Positions 13,675 to 13,787 of a stretch of 13,787 nt of DNA are shown piece by piece. How positions within the stretch are numbered: the stretch's first letter is position 1; every line of letters begins with the position of its first letter. Position numbers and translations under genes: made by a program. The notes beneath the pieces were generated by a model that saw only the letters and a list, made by a program, of their open reading frames with translations, ran no database searches and was not told the DNA's origin. This stretch comes from Bacteroidota bacterium (GTDB lineage: Bacteria > Bacteroidota > Bacteroidia > Bacteroidales > B39-G9): assembly GCA_030592465.1 (NCBI GenBank), contig JAUVJB010000057.1, positions 1 to 13,787 of the forward strand, written 5' to 3'.

Positions 13675-13696
13675 GTTATGTAAATACAAACATAAC
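13675..13696 (-). promoter_or_regulatory. ModE-type operator over the modE promoter
   Basis: A perfect inverted repeat GTTATGT-N8-ACATAAC. It overlaps the -7 box at 13687-13694, so a bound regulator would block transcription of modE. Its half-sites and 7-8-7 layout match the site before the TonB receptor. Confidence 0.8.
13687..13694 (-). promoter_or_regulatory. -7 promoter element of modE
   Basis: TATGTTTG on the minus strand fits TAnnTTTG. It predicts a transcription start near 13680, about 20 bases before the chosen ATG at 13661. Confidence 0.55.
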
Positions 13697-13705
13697 ACAA
13701 TATAA

Positions 13706-13740
13706 AATAAAAAGAAAATAAATATTATTTTCTTTTTATT
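13706..13740. repeat. Perfect AT-rich inverted repeat with 16-base arms
   Basis: Arms AATAAAAAGAAAATAA and TTATTTTCTTTTTATT are exact reverse complements around ATA. It lies just upstream of the modE promoter. On the minus strand it could terminate a gene outside the window to the right, or it may be an upstream promoter element of modE. Confidence 0.75.
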
Positions 13741-13787
13741 GTGCAAAAATTATCTGTATAAACAGCGATAAGATGTATCTTCAGTAA

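Overview
The window looks like chromosomal DNA from a low-GC member of the Bacteroidota, probably Bacteroidales-like. Signs are the strongly AT-rich sequence, promoter -7 boxes of the phylum-specific form TAnnTTTG, weak ribosome binding sites, a SusC-style TonB receptor with an N-terminal carboxypeptidase-regulatory-like domain, lipoproteins with short signal peptides, and many short intergenic palindromes. Species cannot be fixed from the sequence alone.

Left part (about 1-5900, all plus strand) is mostly housekeeping: a SiaC-family regulatory phosphoprotein, a PflX-type radical SAM protein, a gap packed with palindromes, a GT2-like glycosyltransferase, the ribosome-assembly GTPase EngB, ribose-phosphate pyrophosphokinase (Prs), ribosomal protein L25/CTC and peptidyl-tRNA hydrolase. 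L25 and Pth sit 16 bases apart, a common pairing.

Right part (about 6170-13700, all minus strand) is a molybdate/tungstate uptake locus. In transcription order it holds a one-domain ModE regulator, the lipoprotein solute-binding protein WtpA, a TonB-dependent outer-membrane receptor, a lipoprotein with two tandem sulfite-oxidase-fold (molybdopterin-binding-like) domains, the permease WtpB and the ATPase WtpC. The two halves converge at 5886-6172. The most informative signal is regulatory. Two inverted repeats of the form GTTATGT-N8-ACATAAC, with the same geometry as the Escherichia coli modA operator as I recall it, lie over the modE promoter and just downstream of the receptor promoter. This ties the receptor to Mo/W uptake and suggests a complete outer-to-inner membrane route: TonB receptor, periplasmic lipoproteins, then WtpBC.

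The two-domain lipoprotein gene is broken by one in-frame TAA (9097-9099). Reading through it gives a continuous 356-codon frame with coherent domains on both sides, so it is a recent pseudogene, a recoded stop or a sequence error.

Intergenic space is unusually rich in dispersed repeats: a composite GTCATT/AATGAC element in two oppositely oriented copies (557-655 and 12985-13190), a four-copy 20-base tandem array, a run of palindromes at 1770-1985 including a pair with compensatory arm changes, three hairpins inside the transport operon, and a 31-base stem-loop (11-base arms) after wtpA.
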